The notes: generated by a model from the letters alone, not told the origin. A DNA stretch of 37,056 nt from Candidatus Omnitrophota bacterium (GCA_016204125.1 JACQLI010000007.1:1-37056), one strand, 5' to 3'; numbered from the stretch's first letter, positions 25,511 to 33,787 are shown. Program-made: numbers and translations.

Positions 25511-26653
25511 ATGCTGAATGCACTTTCCTTTTTTTACCTTTTGACCGTTTTTGTCTGGTTTCAGAGAAGTCGGAGAGCCTTTCAGGCGCTTCTCAAGAAT
25601 CCCGAAGTCAAACCCACTGAATCCTTGCCTTCGCCTCTTCCCCTTGTCTCCATCCTTCTCCCTGTAAAAAATGAGGAAGAAAACTTAAGAGATTGCCTCA
25701 AATGCCTCCTGAACCAGAATTACCCCGCTAAGGAAATTATCGTCATTAACGACAATTCCATAGACCGAACTTCTGAAATCCTCAATGAATACGCTCGTTT
25801 ATACCCCGACTCCATTCAAACCGTCAATGCCTCTCAAGCGCCCAAGGGGTGGACGGGCAAAAATTGGGCTATCGCCCAAGGAACGCTCCTTGCCAGGGGA
25901 GAATGGTTTCTTTTCACGGATGCGGATACACGCCATGATCCATGGTCCCTTTCCAGTTCTGTCTCCTATGCAGAAAGTAAAGATCTCGACCTTCTGACTT
26001 TATCCCCTCGATGTCTTACGGAAAGTTTTTGGGAGAAAACTATCCAACCTGCTGCTATGGCCTTTACAGGACTTTGGTTTCCCTTCTACAGAGTCAACGA
26101 TCCTACTTCTCGATTCACCTTTGGGAATGGACAATATTTGATGATCCGAAGAGAGGCTTACCAAATCATCGGTGGGCATACGAAAGTAAAAGGTGCTTTC
26201 CTTGAGGATTTTGAATTAGTAAGAGAAACTAAGAAAATCCGTCGGAGAGTCGAGTGCGCTATTGGAACGAAAATTTACGGCACAAGGATGTATCGGTCAC
26301 TTAAAAAAATTTGGCGGGGATGGCGGCGGATCTTTTTTCATGCCTTCGAGAAAAATCCTTTTCATCTCCTGGAGAAAGCAATTTCCATTTTCTTCTTTTC
26401 TTTTCTCCCCTTTCTTCTTTTGCCTTCCCTAACACTTGATGCCCTTAAAGACCCTGAGCACTTTGGAATCTTAGGACTCATCAATTCTTTGATACTGGGG
26501 CTTGTTTTCCTGACGGCCTGGAAGTCACATTCGATCCTGGGGGGACCAAAGAAATACATTTTTCTTCATCCGCTGGCAGCCCTCATTCTGACAGGAATCT
26601 TACTCGATGCGGCTTGGAATTCTCTACGGCGGAAGGAATTGAAGTGGCGTTAA
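25511..26653 (+). CDS. membrane GT2 glycosyltransferase
   Basis: 380 residues: an N-terminal membrane helix (about 3-18), a GT-A domain with 'LVSILLPVKNEEENL' at about 45-59 and DAD at 137-139. 'PKGWTGKNWA' lies at 111-120 and the catalytic ED at 232-233. Three or four C-terminal helices follow. The PKGWTGKNWA and GNGQYLMIRREAY motifs recall CrtQ/HpnB-like transferases that glycosylate carotenoids or are linked to hopanoids. This suggests a lipid acceptor (inference). No strong ribosome site is seen. The stop codon shares the TTAA tetranucleotide with the stop of the convergent SDR gene. Confidence 0.85.
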   Translation: MLNALSFFYLLTVFVWFQRSRRAFQALLKNPEVKPTESLPSPLPLVSILLPVKNEEENLRDCLKCLLNQNYPAKEIIVINDNSIDRTSEILNEYARLYPDSIQTVNASQAPKGWTGKNWAIAQGTLLARGEWFLFTDADTRHDPWSLSSSVSYAESKDLDLLTLSPRCLTESFWEKTIQPAAMAFTGLWFPFYRVNDPTSRFTFGNGQYLMIRREAYQIIGGHTKVKGAFLEDFELVRETKKIRRRVECAIGTKIYGTRMYRSLKKIWRGWRRIFFHAFEKNPFHLLEKAISIFFFSFLPFLLLPSLTLDALKDPEHFGILGLINSLILGLVFLTAWKSHSILGGPKKYIFLHPLAALILTGILLDAAWNSLRRKELKWR

Positions 26654-27747
26654 ACCTTGCGAAGAAAGTAACCCTTTTCGAGAGCGTAATCGACAATCTT
26701 TTTCAAGAAAAAGCGGTCTGTATTGGGAAAAGGAATTCTACTTCCTTCTAACGTCTTACGGGTATTTCTCGTATCAAAAGTAAGGGAGCTTCCTAGGTAG
26801 CCCAGGTAGGGTTTCAAGCTCGAAAAGACCTCTTTCTCCCTCGGATCGAGATCTTCAACCAAAAAATCTTCTGGGGGAATAACCTCAACGGGAGGAAAAT
26901 CTCCCAATTCCTCTTTCACCTGCAGAAGAAGGTCAAGGGTGGGCGGATTTTCTGTGACGAGATGAAAAGTCTTTTTCAAACAATCTCTCTGGCGGGAAAT
27001 ATGGAAGGAGGCTTCCACGACAAAATCAATGGGAACAATGTTAAAAGAGTGATCAAGCCGAGAAGGGAGTCTTTTAAGGAGACCGTGGGCAAAGAGACGC
27101 AAAAAAGGATAGATGACGTTGAATTCCGATACCGCTCCCCTTGCCGAATCTCCCACTACAATGCTTGGCCTAAAAATCGCTGCGGGAAGCCCCTCAGCCA
27201 TTTCTTCCCGAACTTTTTGCTCGGCTAAGAATTTGGTTGCCTCATAGTGGTTACCGAATACAGGACCTTCGGGAAGTTCGTCTTCAAGAGAGTGAATGTT
27301 GGTAAGGCTGCCCGCCACATAGGCTGTGCTGAAATAAAAAAATCTCCCAAGTCTTCCTTTTTGATGAGCCTCGCGCGCAAGCTCCAGCGCATGGATCGTG
27401 CCTTGAAGGTTGATTTTCTCTGCCTCTTCCCTTGAAGCACCTAAATTGGTGAGGGCTGCGATATGATAAAACTCATCTGATTCCCCCGACGCCACTTTCC
27501 AGTCACGTTCGCTCAAGCCCAGCCGTCCCTGAGCCACATCGCCTGCAAAGACACGAATGCGGCCAACTGATTTTCCATTGATTCCTAATTTAGCGAGGAG
27601 TTTGGAGATTCTCTCTTCATGGGAGTCAGATGCCTTAGGCCGCACAAGAAGAAAAAGATTATCCTCTGTCCTCTCCAAGAAGACACGGATGAGTTCACGC
27701 CCGATACTTCCCGTTACTCCTGTAATGAAAATATTTTTCTTACTCAT
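26650..27747 (-). CDS. thioester-reductase-type SDR
   Basis: 365 residues of an extended SDR of the NAD_binding_4 (male sterility/thioester reductase) type. The nucleotide-binding loop is GVTGSIG at 10-16, and the catalytic set is about S140, Y168 and K172 (YEATK). 'LLVRPK' and the 'GDVAQGRLGL' segment match fatty acyl reductases. Likely reaction: NAD(P)H-dependent reduction of an acyl thioester to an aldehyde or alcohol, releasing the chain from the carrier protein. The ATG at 27747, giving an eight-base ATGAGTAA overlap with the ketosynthase, is preferred to a start at 27789 that adds 14 unrelated residues. Confidence 0.8.
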   Translation of the reverse strand: MSKKNIFITGVTGSIGRELIRVFLERTEDNLFLLVRPKASDSHEERISKLLAKLGINGKSVGRIRVFAGDVAQGRLGLSERDWKVASGESDEFYHIAALTNLGASREEAEKINLQGTIHALELAREAHQKGRLGRFFYFSTAYVAGSLTNIHSLEDELPEGPVFGNHYEATKFLAEQKVREEMAEGLPAAIFRPSIVVGDSARGAVSEFNVIYPFLRLFAHGLLKRLPSRLDHSFNIVPIDFVVEASFHISRQRDCLKKTFHLVTENPPTLDLLLQVKEELGDFPPVEVIPPEDFLVEDLDPREKEVFSSLKPYLGYLGSSLTFDTRNTRKTLEGSRIPFPNTDRFFLKKIVDYALEKGYFLRKV

Positions 27748-29041
27748 ATCGTTTTGCAATGAGGCAAATATTTTGTCCCCCAAACCCAAATGAGTTACTC
27801 AGCGCAACATCGACATTCGCCTCACGGGATTCATTGGGAACGTAATCAAGATCGCAGGCGGAATCAGATTCCTCGTAATTGATGGTAGGTGGGATGACGC
27901 CATCACGAATAGCCAGGAGACAGGCAATCAGTTCGCTAGCACCTGCTGCTGCAATCATGTGGCCGAGCATTGATTTGATGGAACTCACGGGGATTTTGTA
28001 GGCGGCCTCACCAAAAACTTTCTTGATCACCAAGGTCTCGATGGCATCGTTCACAAGCGTAGCGGTACCGTGAGCATTGATGTAGTCGACTTCATCGGGA
28101 TTGATTCTGGCTTTCCTCAAAGCCAGCTCAATCGCTCGACAAGCCCCCTCTCCTTCTGGATCCATATCCGTTAAACGATAGGCATCGGCGGTAGAACCGT
28201 ATCCGATCACTTCCCCGTAGATAGGCGCGCCTCTTTTCAAAGCATGAGACAATTCTTCAAGCACCAGAGCTGCAGCGCCTTCTGAAAGCACAAACCCATC
28301 TCTTTTCTTATCGAAGGGGCGCGATGCCTTTTCTGGTTCATTATTTCGCTTGGATAAAACGGTCAGGGAACTGAAACCAGCAACACCTAAAGGATAAATC
28401 ATAGAGTGGGATCCGCCCGTTAGAACCAGATCTGCATCTCCCCGCCGAATCTCCTCAAAAGCTTCTCCAATGGCCTGGGATGACGCGGCGCAAGCCGTCA
28501 GACAATTAGAGACTGTACCTTCGATGCCAAATCTTTTAGCCAGGTGTTTGACGGTCATAAAAGGTTGAATCTCAAGCTCCCCTCGGCCCTCCAGAAAATC
28601 ACTGCTTCGGCTAATGTATTTTCCGGGGTCTACGATCTTTCCATTGCCACCCCAAGAAGAGGAGAGCGTTGCCACAAAACCATCAAAATTGATGCCCCAG
28701 TCGCCCGCTGCAAAATAAAGCCCTAAACGTTCAGGATCCTCACTTTCTTTTCTGAGTCGGGCATCCTCGATCGCCTCTTGAGCAGCTTGAAGGGCAAAGA
28801 AACTGGAACGCCCCGCCTTTTTTAGATCCTCATCTTGCGTTACCCAGAAGTCAAAATCAAAATCGCGAACTTCTCCTGCAATTTGGACAGGAAACTCGCT
28901 GGCATCAAAAAGAGTGATCTTGCCGATACCTGATTTGCCCCGTATCAAATTGGCCCAATTCTCTTCTCGAGACAAACCGAGAGGGCTCACAATCCCCATA
29001 CCTGTAACGACGACGCGCCTGTGACCGTTAGGATTTACCAT
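27740..29041 (-). CDS. FabF-type ketosynthase, catalytic subunit
   Basis: 433-residue beta-ketoacyl-ACP synthase of the FabF family. The triad is intact: C184 (LTACAAS), H324 (NAHGT) and H361 (KSMLGH, with K356). 'RPFDKKRDGFVLSEGA' is the conserved loop before the second half. It performs decarboxylative condensation of acyl and malonyl-ACP. It directly follows a second, Cys-lacking ketosynthase with a 14-base overlap, so the two probably form a KS-alpha/KS-beta heterodimer. Compared with FabF, the 'GVDYxx' regions vary, including an insertion at about 120-150. Chain length and starter unit cannot be predicted. Confidence 0.9.
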   Translation of the reverse strand: MVNPNGHRRVVVTGMGIVSPLGLSREENWANLIRGKSGIGKITLFDASEFPVQIAGEVRDFDFDFWVTQDEDLKKAGRSSFFALQAAQEAIEDARLRKESEDPERLGLYFAAGDWGINFDGFVATLSSSWGGNGKIVDPGKYISRSSDFLEGRGELEIQPFMTVKHLAKRFGIEGTVSNCLTACAASSQAIGEAFEEIRRGDADLVLTGGSHSMIYPLGVAGFSSLTVLSKRNNEPEKASRPFDKKRDGFVLSEGAAALVLEELSHALKRGAPIYGEVIGYGSTADAYRLTDMDPEGEGACRAIELALRKARINPDEVDYINAHGTATLVNDAIETLVIKKVFGEAAYKIPVSSIKSMLGHMIAAAGASELIACLLAIRDGVIPPTINYEESDSACDLDYVPNESREANVDVALSNSFGFGGQNICLIAKRYE

Positions 29042-30284
29042 GACTCACCACCATCGTTGCGGTCTGTCCGCCAAAACCTGAACTATGAAGAAGAAAAGTT
29101 GAAACTTCTATTCTTTGGGGTTTGGCCATCACAAAATTCAGATCACATTCTGGATCGGGTTCTTCCAAATTGACAATGGGAGGCAAGATACCTCTCTCGA
29201 GAGAGAGCAGCGAAAGGCTGAGTTCTGTTGTCCCGGCCGCATCTATCAAATGGCCCGTTACTGATTTGGATGCTGTGACAGGAATGTGTTCAACGTACGA
29301 TTCTAAAACACGGGCGATGGCTTGAGCTTCAAGGATGTCTTCTTCTGGAATTCCACTCCCATGAGCATGAATGAATCCGATTTCTCCGACGTCTCTCTGG
29401 GCTTCTTCGAACGCTTTCTTAATGGACCTCTCCTGAGATTTGAGTGTTGCACCATATCCTAAAATCTCCCCGTAAATCTTGGCTCCTCTCTTCAAAGCGT
29501 GCCCGCGTTCTTCCAAAACAAAAATTCCTGTCCCCTCACCGACAACCATTCCATCCCTCCTCCGATCAAAAGGACGATAGACTTCACTCGGTGAATGGTT
29601 TCTTTGAGAAAGGACACCGAGAAGATGGAACCGAGACAAGCCAAGCGGGTTGATCTTTGAGTCGGTTGCACCTGCCAACATGATATCCGCATCGTCGCGC
29701 TGGATAATCCGATAGGCCTCACCCACCGCTTGAACTCCACCTGTTGAAGAAGTCATTAAGGTGTTATTCGGACCTTTGAGTCCATGCGTAATTGAAATAT
29801 GACAGGCGGGCATGTTGGGAAGATATTTGAGCAGCCAAAGCGGATAAAGTGCCCTCATCCCTTCGCGGCCAAAACGCTTAATTTGAAACTTTCCCTCTTC
29901 GTCTAAGGACTCCTTGATTCCCGAACCTATTTCTTCGAGATCATTATTGATAAGGCCCGAGCCAAGCGTTACGCCAGCGCGTTTTCTATCGATTTGATCA
30001 AGCTGCATCCTTGAGTCTTGGATCGCCAAGATGCTTGCGGCCACAGCCAGCCGAATATCTCGGCTCATGACCTTCAAGTTCTTCCTGGTTCTTATGAAAT
30101 CTTCGGGTCTAAAATCGACAATCTCACCACCCACTTTGACGGGAGAACCGTTGGACGAGAATTCCGAAAGCTCTCTGATGGATGACCTTCCACTCAGGGC
30201 CATCTTCCAAAGGGGTTCGTAGCCGATCCCGCAGGCACTTAATGTTCCAATGCCTGTAATGACGACTCGTCTCTTAGCGGCCAC
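29028..30284 (-). CDS. ketosynthase-like partner lacking catalytic Cys
   Basis: 418-residue FabF-like protein. The active-site segment that should read TACxS reads TSSTG, with Ser180 (codon TCA at 29745-29747) in place of Cys. Both catalytic His positions remain (H308 in HAHGS, H345 in KSVTGH). This is the pattern of a chain-length-factor/KS-beta subunit, as in type II polyketide and aryl polyene systems, although CLFs usually carry Gln there. The open frame extends to a TTG at 30317. The GTG at 30284 was chosen because GAGG precedes it by eight bases and the protein then starts just before 'RRVVITGIG'. It overlaps the dehydratase gene by 11 bases. Confidence 0.85.
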   Translation of the reverse strand: MAAKRRVVITGIGTLSACGIGYEPLWKMALSGRSSIRELSEFSSNGSPVKVGGEIVDFRPEDFIRTRKNLKVMSRDIRLAVAASILAIQDSRMQLDQIDRKRAGVTLGSGLINNDLEEIGSGIKESLDEEGKFQIKRFGREGMRALYPLWLLKYLPNMPACHISITHGLKGPNNTLMTSSTGGVQAVGEAYRIIQRDDADIMLAGATDSKINPLGLSRFHLLGVLSQRNHSPSEVYRPFDRRRDGMVVGEGTGIFVLEERGHALKRGAKIYGEILGYGATLKSQERSIKKAFEEAQRDVGEIGFIHAHGSGIPEEDILEAQAIARVLESYVEHIPVTASKSVTGHLIDAAGTTELSLSLLSLERGILPPIVNLEEPDPECDLNFVMAKPQRIEVSTFLLHSSGFGGQTATMVVSHGKS

Positions 30285-30705
30285 TCTTGACCTCGTCTCT
30301 ATGTCGCAATGCTTCAATCAGAGCTTGGGGAAAGGTAACAGGACCCTCGCCATCAGGCCTTAACCTTCCGACATTCATCAGAAGAACACGTCCTTGTAAT
30401 ATCTTTTTTCCCTCCTGAAGGATCTGTCCTTGAAACCACCCTCCCTCGGCTCGGAGTCCATCGGGTTCCACCTCTATTTCTAAACGTATATGAGCGTCAG
30501 GGCGTTCGAGAAATTCAACTTTTTCAATCTTCGTGAAAATCACGTCCTTCTCGAAATCGCTCTCCCGACCAAGAAGGATCGCTCCCGACTGTGCGATGAA
30601 TTCAATCAAGTAAATAAGAGGAAAAGAGGAATCCCATTTTTTCCAAGTCCTGATTAGTTTTGCCCTTTCAAAGGTCTCGACTCCGTCAAGCCAAATCCAA
30701 CTCAT
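30274..30705 (-). CDS. hotdog-fold dehydratase-like protein
   Basis: 143 residues related to FabZ/FabA-type 3-hydroxyacyl-ACP dehydratases. The helix motif ExxAQ is kept at E35-Q39 (EFIAQSG), but the HFPxxPVMPG loop before it is shortened to SSFPLI, so the catalytic His is missing. The protein may be a divergent dehydratase, a non-catalytic hotdog partner or a thioesterase-like protein. The ATG at 30705 was chosen because it makes an ATGA overlap with the acpS-like stop. A TTG at 30735 would lengthen the protein with no support. It lies between the PPTase and KS-beta genes. Confidence 0.65.
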   Translation of the reverse strand: MSWIWLDGVETFERAKLIRTWKKWDSSFPLIYLIEFIAQSGAILLGRESDFEKDVIFTKIEKVEFLERPDAHIRLEIEVEPDGLRAEGGWFQGQILQEGKKILQGRVLLMNVGRLRPDGEGPVTFPQALIEALRHRDEVKSGR

Positions 30706-31103
30706 GATGATGGACTTTCCCTTGAACTTTTCCAAATCATGACTTGAGCTGTTATTCCATAGGAATCCTCGACAAATTTTCCCTCACTACGCAGACAGCA
30801 CTCGGAACCCATATTACCCAAGGCGACATGAAATCGATTGTCCCCTAACATAGAGACTTCGATCTCGCGAAAATTTTCCTCTCCCATTACGATTCCGTTA
30901 CACGCCTTAAATGAGGCTTCCTTCGCAGAGAAAGAGCGAGCGAAGAACTGGTGTGGAAAACGAGCTCTTTGAAATGCAATTTGTTCAGACGGCGTGAGAA
31001 GACGTTTTAAGAATTCGAGTGAATGACTTGCCAGAAATTTTTTGATTCGACTCCAAGAAACAAGGTCTATTCCGATCCCAACCAGCTTTTTGTTAGATTG
31101 CAT
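30702..31103 (-). CDS. AcpS-type 4'-phosphopantetheinyl transferase
   Basis: 133 residues of the AcpS family, which transfers phosphopantetheine from CoA to the conserved Ser of acyl carrier proteins. D13 in 'GIGIDLVSW' and E62 in 'FSAKEASFKA' (K61, E62, K66) are the metal and CoA-binding motifs. The gene lies five bases after the ACP gene and overlaps the dehydratase-like gene by four, so it is most likely dedicated to this cluster's ACP. A separate housekeeping acpS is expected elsewhere but is not visible here. Confidence 0.9.
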   Translation of the reverse strand: MQSNKKLVGIGIDLVSWSRIKKFLASHSLEFLKRLLTPSEQIAFQRARFPHQFFARSFSAKEASFKACNGIVMGEENFREIEVSMLGDNRFHVALGNMGSECCLRSEGKFVEDSYGITAQVMIWKSSRESPSS

Positions 31104-31108
31104 TCAAG

Positions 31109-31507
31109 CTAAGATTTTTCGATGTTCTTGGATAGTCGATCTCGTACATAATCGAGAATCATCTGGACAGTGAAATGACCAGCTAGGTTAGAGACTTGAG
31201 GGTTTTTCTCAAAATGGGTTAGATCAAGGTAAGGAATTTTTTCGCGAAGAACCTTGAGGCCTTCGGGTGTGACACGACCCCCTTGAACCAAACCCTCCTC
31301 ATTGAGAAGATTGGCGGGGAAAAGTTCTCCGCTCGGAATTTTAATGTCGAATGCCTTTTCGATTCGAAAGATAATATCAATGAAATCAATCGATTCCGCA
31401 CCCAAATCCTTGATGAGAGAATTGTCTGGCTGAATCTCATCAGGTTCGACGCCCAGCGCTCCTGAAAGACATTCTTGAATTTTTTCAAAAATCTGTTTTT
31501 CGTCCAT
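31109..31507 (-). CDS. acyl carrier protein, extended form
   Basis: 132-residue ACP. The phosphopantetheine site is Ser39 in LGAESIDF, a variant of the DSL motif. 'IFRIEKAFDIKIP' is helix II and its following loop. About 45 residues (roughly 67-110, containing GRVTPEGLKVLREKIP) are inserted before the final helix 'VQMILDYVRDRL'. Ordinary ACPs are near 80 residues. The gene carries the growing chain for the adjacent ketosynthase pair. It starts one base after the methyltransferase stop. Confidence 0.9.
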   Translation of the reverse strand: MDEKQIFEKIQECLSGALGVEPDEIQPDNSLIKDLGAESIDFIDIIFRIEKAFDIKIPSGELFPANLLNEEGLVQGGRVTPEGLKVLREKIPYLDLTHFEKNPQVSNLAGHFTVQMILDYVRDRLSKNIEKS

Positions 31508-31508
31508 A

Positions 31509-32129
31509 TCAGGCCTTCAGAATAAAAACTCCGTTCAGAATCCGAATCCCCAAAAGGGAGGTGTAAACTTCTCTTTCGGCTTCCAGCTCAAATCCAAGCC
31601 GCTCGAAGCATTGCCTCCACTCTTCTTTTTTCCGAAAGTTACGAGGATGCCCTATCCATTCGAACGTGTAAAAACTATCTCGAAGAATGGTCCATAGTCT
31701 TCCCCATGCGCCACGGTAAAGATCCTCTACGACAATAACAAATTTCCGAGCTACCCGTTTGGCCTCAGCTAGCACTTCCTCTGGAGAAGCCGTATGGTGG
31801 AGCACGGTAATAAGAAGACTGACATCGAAAGACTTATCAGGGAAAGGGATCCTGCCGCCTTCATAAGTAACCACGGGGGCTTTGCGGAATTTCGGTTCTA
31901 CCACATCTAAAACCGTCACTTCGCATCCCCGAGAATGCTTAAGCGGTTCGACATAAAAGCCCCATCCCCCACCAATGTCAAGCACCTCGGCTGACTCGGG
32001 AATAAATTCTTCAAAGATCGATACAAACCCCTTTGCCCTTCGGTCAAGACCAATAACGGGAAAGTGCCCAACAATCCAGTCTAGAGACTCTCTCTGAAGG
32101 CCTCGAATTTGGGTCGCAATTGAACTCAT
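31509..32129 (-). CDS. class I SAM-dependent methyltransferase
   Basis: 206 residues of the Methyltransf_11 type. The SAM-binding motif is 'VLDIGGGWGF' at about 49-58, followed by an acidic strand end (LDVVEP) and 'DVSLLITVLHH' in the motif IV position. The substrate cannot be told from sequence. Being first in a tight run with ACP, PPTase and ketosynthases, it may methylate the chain or its head group (inference). The ATG at 32129 is only about five bases from the predicted transcription start of the promoter at 32141-32149. No other in-frame Met lies in its N-terminal half. Confidence 0.82.
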   Translation of the reverse strand: MSSIATQIRGLQRESLDWIVGHFPVIGLDRRAKGFVSIFEEFIPESAEVLDIGGGWGFYVEPLKHSRGCEVTVLDVVEPKFRKAPVVTYEGGRIPFPDKSFDVSLLITVLHHTASPEEVLAEAKRVARKFVIVVEDLYRGAWGRLWTILRDSFYTFEWIGHPRNFRKKEEWRQCFERLGFELEAEREVYTSLLGIRILNGVFILKA

Positions 32130-32140
32130 TCGAAGTCGAG

Positions 32141-32149
32141 ATTATATCA
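32141..32149 (-). promoter_or_regulatory. extended -10 promoter of the ketosynthase operon
   Basis: On the minus strand the gap between the radical SAM stop and the methyltransferase ATG reads TGATATAAT, a perfect -10 with the TG extension. No -35 match is seen at 16-18 bases. Transcription would begin near 32134, leaving about five bases before the ATG, so the message would be nearly leaderless. It would drive methyltransferase, ACP, PPTase, dehydratase-like, both ketosynthases and the reductase apart from the radical SAM gene. Confidence 0.45.
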
Positions 32150-32179
32150 CAAGGGGTGGATAAAAAAGGACAGGTTTCT

Positions 32180-33787
32180 TTAGACCGCCTCAAGCACCAC
32201 CGCGGGTTCGGCTGCAGCATTTTTCTCTCTGGACAGGACAACAAATGGCGGGCTTTCGGGGTCTACACCTTCTGGAACCCCATGGATTTCGGTCACATAT
32301 TTGCGAAAAGCCCTGTGGGTGGCAATCCAGCGGAAAAATTCGAGCCATTTTCCAACTGAAAACGGGCCGTTCGTCGCCACACGCCACAACGAGCGGATAA
32401 AAAATCCCATGCGCTCAAAATCGAAGGTAAGAAGGTAATAGGCCAGAACCTTGACCAAAAGCATTGCGAATTTGGCGTCCAGATTGGCCCGTTTGTGTTC
32501 TCGGTTCCGGTTCTGAAAGCGACTGAGAAGTGTCACCAGGCGGTCGCTAAACGTATTGTAACGATAGAGGGAGCGGATGAGCCAGTTGTAACCGGTTCGA
32601 AGCTCTTCGAGCGTCATCTGCTTGGGGGTAAAATTGCAATCGGCCGCGCCATGGCCGTTGATGGAAGACCACTCCACGTCAAGCAGCCGTCCCTCAGCAG
32701 CCATTCGTTTCAAAAGCGGTGTATTCGGGAGCGCCATTAAAGTGCCGCAGGTTGTAAAAGGGATACCGAGTTCTTGCAGGAAATCAAACTGTTCCTTGAA
32801 AATAAGACGGTCATCGGAATCAAAGCCGACGATCATGCCCGCCATAACCGAAATATGATAGGAGTGTATCCTCGCGATGTCCTCGACCGTGCTTCGGCGG
32901 GTATTTTGAAGCTTTTTGGTTTCGACCAAGCTTTCGTAGCGGGGCGATTCGATACCGATGAAGACCGAATAAAAATTAGCAGCCTGCAATAGCTCTAAGA
33001 GATCTGGATTATGGGCAACATTGATTGTCAGTTCACAACAAAACTCCACCGGGTAATCATTTTTCTGAGAATACTCCACGAGGGCGGTAAGGAGTTTGCG
33101 TGCAAAAGGCATGTTCCCGATGAAATTGGCGTCTCCAAAGAGAACGTAATGCGCGCCCTGCTTCACACAATAGTCGACCTCAGCAAGAACCTGTTCCACG
33201 GTTTTGATACGAGGCACACGGCCGTCCATCACAATGATGTCGCAGAATTCACATTGGAAGGGACACCCGCGGCTGGTTTGAAGGCAAAACACATTGTATC
33301 TCTCGCCGCGAATGAGATCGTAACGAGGCAGAGGACTCGTTTCTAAATTGATCTTTTTCTCATTCGCCACATAGAGTTCACACGCCCTCCCGCATTCGAA
33401 ATCTTGCAGGAACTGGGGCCAGATTTGCTCCGCCTCTCCCGAAACTCGGTAATCCCCTTTGCCCTCAAAGGCTTCTGGAAAGAGACTGCAGTAGGGGCCG
33501 CCAAAAACCACGGGCTTCCCTCGTCTTTTGAATTCGGCCGCGATTTCCAGCGCACGCTGGTATTGAACATTGAAAGCGGTGATTCCAATCAGATCGGCAT
33601 CCGTTTCAAAGTCAATTTCTTCTACGTTTTCATCTGCAATAGCAACTTCCCAGTGGGGCGGTGTGAGTGCGGCAACCGTGGCAAGTCCGAGAGGGGTGAT
33701 CAAGAAACGGGTCCCCGTAAAAGGATGAAGTCCTTCGAAGGACCAAATCGTCGGGGGGAATAAAGGATTAATTAAATAAACCTTCAC
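32180..33787 (-). CDS. B12-binding radical SAM enzyme, HpnP/DUF4070-like
   Basis: 535 residues. The N-terminal part (about 1-130) is a cobalamin-binding Rossmann domain with the 'VVFGGPYCSLFPE' segment. The radical SAM cluster motif is C175-x3-C179-x2-C182 ('TSRGCPFQCEFCD'), and a DUF4070 region follows with 'CGTLMALPNTPLLKRM'. Hopanoid C-2 methylase HpnP and several lipid-modifying enzymes share this layout. They methylate or join unactivated carbons. No hopanoid gene is in the window, so the substrate is unknown. Base composition is higher in G+C than the neighbouring methyltransferase and ACP genes. The start is GTG without a clear ribosome site. Confidence 0.88.
   Translation of the reverse strand: MKVYLINPLFPPTIWSFEGLHPFTGTRFLITPLGLATVAALTPPHWEVAIADENVEEIDFETDADLIGITAFNVQYQRALEIAAEFKRRGKPVVFGGPYCSLFPEAFEGKGDYRVSGEAEQIWPQFLQDFECGRACELYVANEKKINLETSPLPRYDLIRGERYNVFCLQTSRGCPFQCEFCDIIVMDGRVPRIKTVEQVLAEVDYCVKQGAHYVLFGDANFIGNMPFARKLLTALVEYSQKNDYPVEFCCELTINVAHNPDLLELLQAANFYSVFIGIESPRYESLVETKKLQNTRRSTVEDIARIHSYHISVMAGMIVGFDSDDRLIFKEQFDFLQELGIPFTTCGTLMALPNTPLLKRMAAEGRLLDVEWSSINGHGAADCNFTPKQMTLEELRTGYNWLIRSLYRYNTFSDRLVTLLSRFQNRNREHKRANLDAKFAMLLVKVLAYYLLTFDFERMGFFIRSLWRVATNGPFSVGKWLEFFRWIATHRAFRKYVTEIHGVPEGVDPESPPFVVLSREKNAAAEPAVVLEAV

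Noticed and set aside
30284..30317. TTG start for the KS-beta gene at 30317
   Set aside because: It adds 11 residues unlike any ketosynthase; GTG at 30284 has GAGG eight bases upstream and starts next to the conserved strand.
32180..33787. Naming the radical SAM gene hpnP (hopanoid C-2 methylase)
   Set aside because: Only the general B12-radical SAM-DUF4070 layout is shared and no hopanoid gene is in the window; family-level resemblance is not enough.
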